DNA of 10,404 nucleotides from Candidatus Arcticimaribacter sp. (GTDB lineage: Bacteria > Bacteroidota > Bacteroidia > Flavobacteriales > Flavobacteriaceae): positions 21,421 to 31,824 of the forward strand of contig WTJP01000033.1 of the NCBI GenBank assembly GCA_011526275.1, read 5' to 3'. Each line of letters begins with the position of its first letter. The first letter of the stretch is position 1. Below are positions 6,917 to 10,404 of this stretch, in pieces. Position numbers and translations under genes: made by a program. The notes beneath the pieces were generated by a model that searched no databases, was not told where the DNA came from, and saw only the letters and a list, made by a program, of their open reading frames with translations.

Positions 6917-8299
6917 TTAGAGAGTAGGTACTTTAACGCTCGTTCCGATCCAGCAGGAGAAGGTAACACTTGCTCCTTCTTTACCTTCCGTAAAGATGTC
7001 GGTTTTACTAGGAGCGCGTCCTTCATAACTTTTGGCGGTCTTTAAAGCTGCTTTTTTGATAGAAGCATCCACTTTGGCAGCTTTTCTTGCAGTGTTGGCG
7101 GCTAACCAATATACTGCACGCTTGTCAAATTGGGTATCACCACAATCATTTGCACTGCTGGCGTAAAGGTTGGCAATCAATAAATAAGCTTTTCCAAGTG
7201 AGGGTTGGTAACTCAACGCTTTGTTGGCATAGCTACGTGCTTTTGACTTACGCCCTTTGGCTTTTAATTCTAAAGCAATCTTGTAAAGGGTTTTTGCTTT
7301 TTTGTAGGGGTCTTTCTCCAAGGCGATAGACTCTTCGTAGTAGCGTAAGGCTTCAGCACTGTTCCCGCGCTTATCGTTTAAGATCCCGAGATAGTAAGCC
7401 GAATTAGCCGATGGCTCTAGTCCGTGTAATGCTTCTACAATGGTAACGAAAAGTGGATCGTCGGCACAATCTTTACTTTTCATTCGCCCAGCAGCACGGT
7501 TCAACCAAACGGCATTCCCTTTGTTTTCTTCAAAGTTGCTTTGGTACAATGGAATCAAGTTTTCACAGCTTGATTCTTGTGCAATAATAGCGTCTAAGTT
7601 CTTAAGAAATACCCCAATTGCATTGGAGTTGATATCATAAACACGACGGCGTTTTAAGTCTTTTGTGCTTAAAGCTTCGCCACTTTCTTCTTTCTTTAAG
7701 ATTTTGTCCAAACGCTTGGCGAGGTTAGTCCCTTCCACTTCGAACTTTTCAGAGACCTCTTCATACTTGTCGAAAAGCATAGCCATGGAAACGCTGTTGT
7801 CTCCCGACTTATAGATGTCATAAAGTGTTTTGAAGTAGTTGTACAAACGCTTAGGGTTCGTGAAACTCTTGGCATCTTCTGTATATGCCTTGTCAAAAAC
7901 AGCATAGATTTCTTGGGGAGTTCCCATTTTCAAATCGATCATGTTTTGCGCCTTACTCGATAAAATATCCCCAACTTTACTTCTTCCTTGTTTGGTTGGG
8001 AAATACTTGATCCAATCATCATAAAGGGCAATCAAATCAGCTTTAGCAGAAGCTTCACCATTTTTGATACGGTCTTTTAAAATACGCTCACCGTAAGAGT
8101 AGATCGCCACGTTCAACGAAGGGCAATCGTTCTTTACTTTCGCCCATGGCTCATAGGCGGCAGCGTAATTCTTCACTTTCGCATTTTCAGCAAAAATGGA
8201 TAAATTTTGAAGGCATTCTTGATTGTCTTGTGCAAAAAGCTGCCCCGATGTTAAAACCGCTAGAGCGAGCAATAAGTGTACATACTTTTTCATCTTCAT
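6917..8299 (-). CDS. Secreted tetratricopeptide-repeat protein
   Basis: Encodes 460 residues with a Sec signal peptide: basic MKMKKY, hydrophobic VHLLLALAVLTSG, cleavage likely near LFAQ|DNQE (23/24). TPR-like helical pairs are clearest at about 298-400: SAYYLGILNDKRGNSAEALRYYEESIAL (300-327), then AKTLYKIALELKAKGRKSKARSYANKALSYQPSLGKAYLLIANLY (335-379), with the alternating A/G/Y pattern of TPRs. The middle (30-240) is helical without clear motifs; a short beta-like tail (VTFSCWIGTSVKVPTL) ends the protein. Cysteines at 29, 59, 245, 278, 386 and 449 could form periplasmic disulfides. No lipobox and no T9SS C-terminal domain is seen. Function unknown; a periplasmic scaffold is likely. It starts three bases after the barrel gene stop; ATG 8299 or ATG 8293 could be used. 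Confidence 0.88.
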   Translation of the reverse strand: MKMKKYVHLLLALAVLTSGQLFAQDNQECLQNLSIFAENAKVKNYAAAYEPWAKVKNDCPSLNVAIYSYGERILKDRIKNGEASAKADLIALYDDWIKYFPTKQGRSKVGDILSSKAQNMIDLKMGTPQEIYAVFDKAYTEDAKSFTNPKRLYNYFKTLYDIYKSGDNSVSMAMLFDKYEEVSEKFEVEGTNLAKRLDKILKKEESGEALSTKDLKRRRVYDINSNAIGVFLKNLDAIIAQESSCENLIPLYQSNFEENKGNAVWLNRAAGRMKSKDCADDPLFVTIVEALHGLEPSANSAYYLGILNDKRGNSAEALRYYEESIALEKDPYKKAKTLYKIALELKAKGRKSKARSYANKALSYQPSLGKAYLLIANLYASSANDCGDTQFDKRAVYWLAANTARKAAKVDASIKKAALKTAKSYEGRAPSKTDIFTEGKEGASVTFSCWIGTSVKVPTL

Positions 8300-8302
8300 T
8301 TA

Positions 8303-9595
8303 TTAATTGTATTGTCTTTTTATAAACCACAAATCGTTTAGGGAAAGTCCAGCGCGAACGGTCCAAAAACGCTCTCGCACTAAACCGGCTTCGTTCACCC
8401 CGCGTTCTCCTAGTTCTACCCCAATGTTAAAATTGGAAAAACCGGAAACATTATTGGCGCTATAGAAACCTCCCAACGGTAAACTAACACCAAAGGATAT
8501 GCCAGTTTCGTCTAAAGGAATATCGTTGATCAAAATTCCCGACATTTCTTGGCGGTAACCAGCACGAATAGCCACGCGTTTCCAATAACTGGTTATGGAA
8601 CTGTAGTTGGGGATGAACATCCCACCAACAGACAGTCTACTGCTGTCTTGGTATTCGATATTGTTAATGCTGATAAAGGGGTTGGAGAAGTTCGCCGAGT
8701 TGACTTCGGTGTATTGCGCCCCCAATAACCATTTCTTGTTTTGTCCTATGCTAATCCCGTAAGAGAGTTCATCTCCGATGGTTAAATTCACTTCGGCTAA
8801 ATCACGTGAGGCTAGATCAACTTCTTGGAAAGAACCCAAATCTTGTGTCGTTAACGAGCGTGTAAAATAGGTTTGCTCGTTTTTTGACGTAATGTTGTGT
8901 TCCGGGCTAAAACTTCCATAAGCATCTACACTAACTTTACTTCCTAATGGCAACTTTAAGTGCGCTGAGTATTGACTGTGAAAGCCTGATAGGGCTGAGC
9001 TGTTTGCGATATACGTACCAAAATCAATACCTTCTTCTTGTCGTGAGGCTTGGGTATTGATGGTCCCAAAATTATATACAAAACTTGCGCCCAGATTAAA
9101 ACCTTTAAACAAGGGTAAACCAACCGAGAAAAAAGTGCGGTTGAGCCCTCCATTTCCTTCAAAACGATTGAGAACGTCGGAAGTGGTATCATCATCTAAA
9201 CCTTCAAAAGACTGCAAACGGTAGCCAACCGAAGAATACGGCATAATTCCAAAGCTAAACCCAAAACGCTTGGTTGGAATGGAGACAGCGATGTAGTCCA
9301 TTGAACTAGAGGTCACATTTTCTTCTGCTTCAACAGAACTCAATTGGGTGTTTTTATAATGCACTCCAACCGAGAAGGTGGTGAGTTTAAGTTCACCTAA
9401 ACTGGCTGGATTGTTGATGTTGGCGTGGATAGAATCGGCATAAACACTTAATCCTCCCATCATACGATCAATGGCATTACCACGGAAAGTGACATCACCT
9501 AAGCCACCGAGAGAATAGGGAGAAGCCGTGCTGTTTTGAGCAGCAACAACAGTGGTCACCATCACAGTAAAAATGAGGAGAATGTTTTTTAACAT
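8303..9595 (-). CDS. Outer-membrane beta-barrel protein, FadL/PorV-like, function unknown
   Basis: Encodes 430 residues: signal peptide (MLKNILLIFTVMVTTVVAAQ, cleavage near 19/20), then SPYSLGGLGDVTFRGNAIDRMMGG (25-48) and HANINNPASLGEL (57-69). The small-residue start followed by NPAS/NPA is characteristic of the FadL/PorV group of Bacteroidota outer-membrane proteins. The remainder alternates short hydrophobic strands and polar turns (for example FGFSFGIMPYSSVGYRL, FFSVGLPLFKGFNLGASFVYNFG, WKRVAIRAGYRQEMSG), as in a barrel of about 14 strands. It ends in LNDLWFIKRQYN. ATG 9595 shares one base with the coaX TGA (TGATG); a TTG three bases earlier would add one residue and is not preferred. 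It could transport a hydrophobic compound or be a PorV-like partner of secreted proteins; the sequence does not decide. It is co-transcribed with the TPR protein. Confidence 0.85.
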   Translation of the reverse strand: MLKNILLIFTVMVTTVVAAQNSTASPYSLGGLGDVTFRGNAIDRMMGGLSVYADSIHANINNPASLGELKLTTFSVGVHYKNTQLSSVEAEENVTSSSMDYIAVSIPTKRFGFSFGIMPYSSVGYRLQSFEGLDDDTTSDVLNRFEGNGGLNRTFFSVGLPLFKGFNLGASFVYNFGTINTQASRQEEGIDFGTYIANSSALSGFHSQYSAHLKLPLGSKVSVDAYGSFSPEHNITSKNEQTYFTRSLTTQDLGSFQEVDLASRDLAEVNLTIGDELSYGISIGQNKKWLLGAQYTEVNSANFSNPFISINNIEYQDSSRLSVGGMFIPNYSSITSYWKRVAIRAGYRQEMSGILINDIPLDETGISFGVSLPLGGFYSANNVSGFSNFNIGVELGERGVNEAGLVRERFWTVRAGLSLNDLWFIKRQYN

Positions 9596-10317
9596 CAATA
9601 TTTATTGTATTCCAGTATATAATCCAAACCTTCCGCTAGAAAATTCGGCTCGGCAAATATGGTGTTTTTTACGGTTTTAGACAAGTGTAGCGCGTCTCCT
9701 CCTGTTAAAATAACTGTTAAAGGAGTATATTTTTGACTCAGCTGGTTTATTTGTCCCTCGATTTCATAAATCACCCCCTGCATTACCCCGGTCGCTATAG
9801 CTTCTTGGGTGCTTGTTCCCACCGCATTGTTTTGTTCCTTGGGAGTACACAAAGGCAACTTCCCGGTAAAAGTGTGCAAAGCTTTAAAACGCATTTGTAT
9901 TCCGGGACTAATGGCCCCGCCCAAATAAACCCCCTTGGCGGTGAGCAGATCAAAGGTTAAACAACTGCCTGCGTCAATGATCAAGCAATTTTGCTTGGGG
10001 TATTTCTTTACGGCAGCGGCTACCAAGGCCAAGCGATCGTCCCCCAAAGTTGAAGGAGTAGTGTAATTCGATTCAAAAGGAAAACGCAACGACTTTAGCG
10101 CGTGGACATTAAAATTCGGGAAATAAGCTTGCCATTTTTCTGCAGTATGTTTCCCGCGAACGTCTGAATAAATCAACTGTTGCAAGGCAGGATATTTAGC
10201 GCGCAACTTTTCTTCAAGCGTGCTAAGCTCCTCAACTACACCCATTTCGAGCCATTGCCCTTGGTTGGAGACAACATATTTTACTCGGGTGTTTCCACTA
10301 TCGATTAAAAGTCGCAT
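9595..10317 (-). CDS. coaX: Type III pantothenate kinase
   Basis: Phosphorylates pantothenate with ATP, the first step of coenzyme A synthesis, in the cytoplasm. At 240 residues it is of normal length. All hallmark motifs of the ASKHA-fold type III kinases are present: the phosphate loop LLIDSGNTRVKYV (3-15) with Asp6, Asn9 and Lys13, GDDR (92-95) whose Asp94 matches the catalytic base, DAGSCLTFDLL (115-125), YLGGAISPGIQM (131-142), GTSTQEAIATGV (167-178) and the adenosine-side TGGDA (205-209). Family members need a monovalent cation and are unrelated to type I CoaA. ATG 10317 gives MRLLIDSGNT, the expected N-terminus; an in-frame TTG at 10323 is less likely because it lies inside a promoter-like element. 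First gene of the six-gene minus-strand operon; its stop overlaps the next start. Confidence 0.96.
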   Translation of the reverse strand: MRLLIDSGNTRVKYVVSNQGQWLEMGVVEELSTLEEKLRAKYPALQQLIYSDVRGKHTAEKWQAYFPNFNVHALKSLRFPFESNYTTPSTLGDDRLALVAAAVKKYPKQNCLIIDAGSCLTFDLLTAKGVYLGGAISPGIQMRFKALHTFTGKLPLCTPKEQNNAVGTSTQEAIATGVMQGVIYEIEGQINQLSQKYTPLTVILTGGDALHLSKTVKNTIFAEPNFLAEGLDYILEYNKY

Positions 10318-10320
10318 GCC

Positions 10321-10328
10321 CAAAGGTA
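10321..10328 (-). promoter_or_regulatory. Possible -7 promoter element of the coaX operon
   Basis: On the minus strand this reads TACCTTTG, an exact match to TAnnTTTG, directly followed by GGC and ATG 10317. The -33 region has only a TTTAAAG-like stretch. If it is used, transcription would start at or next to the ATG, giving an almost leaderless message. A promoter further upstream is also possible, since the motif is short. Confidence 0.4.
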
Positions 10329-10361
10329 AGAAAGCCGTGGCTTCTTTTCTTTAAAAAATGT

Positions 10362-10393
10362 TTTGGGGAGTATGAAAAAGGACGTTATATTTG
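10362..10393 (+). promoter_or_regulatory. Strong Bacteroidota-type promoter pointing off the right edge
   Basis: TTTG at 10362-10365 and TATATTTG at 10386-10393 match the -33 and -7 consensus elements exactly, with a 20-base spacer inside the usual 19-21 range. Transcription should begin around 10398-10400 and read rightward out of the window, so a plus-strand gene divergent from coaX is expected just beyond the edge. Confidence 0.8.
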
Positions 10394-10404
10394 CACCACA
10401 ATTG

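Noticed and set aside
6863..7045. A short plus-strand open frame and an overlapping minus-strand frame across the TPR-lptC junction
   Set aside because: The TPR and lptC frames meet here with a two-base gap and have coherent products; the alternatives have none.
1..10404. A hidden novel system (defence island, mobile element, CRISPR, retron-like RNA, secretion cluster)
   Set aside because: Both strands were read across genes and gaps. All gaps are under 110 bases and explained by promoters or hairpins, no direct repeat array was seen, and gene content is core housekeeping and envelope.

Overview
The window comes from a member of the Bacteroidota, most likely the Flavobacteriaceae. Three things point there: gene content typical of that family, Bacteroidota-type promoter elements (TAnnTTTG near -7, TTTG near -33), and genes that mostly lack a clear Shine-Dalgarno sequence. 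It reads as an ordinary chromosomal housekeeping and cell-envelope region. I see no mobile element, RNA gene, CRISPR array, phage gene or defence system.

Left part (1-2670): the start of a secreted S9 (DPP-IV type) peptidase runs leftward off the edge. Divergent from it is a two-gene operon: a class II HMG-CoA reductase, then a GHMP-family small-molecule kinase of the flavobacterial GYDIA type, joined by a TGATG stop/start overlap. The operon supplies the mevalonate route to isoprenoids (quinones, carotenoids, undecaprenyl carriers). The kinase's substrate is not established, but its motifs and position make a mevalonate-pathway step plausible. A hairpin at 2645-2669 can end transcription from both sides.

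Middle (2690-4835): a membrane-anchored periplasmic peptidyl-prolyl isomerase of PpiD/SurA type lies on the minus strand with its own likely promoter.

Right part (4870-10330): a compact minus-strand operon, read right to left, runs coaX (type III pantothenate kinase), an outer-membrane beta-barrel protein, a secreted TPR protein, LptC, a 62-residue two-helix membrane protein and a CNNM/CBS-domain membrane protein. The genes overlap or are separated by 0-3 bases, so co-transcription and translational coupling are very likely. A small hairpin at 4870-4882 follows the last gene. Apart from coaX, the products belong to the envelope (outer membrane, periplasm, LPS transport, inner membrane). At the far right a near-perfect Bacteroidota promoter points rightward to a gene outside the window.

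For five genes the first in-frame start codon is probably not the one used or is ambiguous. The starts chosen here are 1741 (kinase), 4801 (isomerase), 8299 or 8293 (TPR protein), 9595 (barrel protein) and 10317 (coaX).
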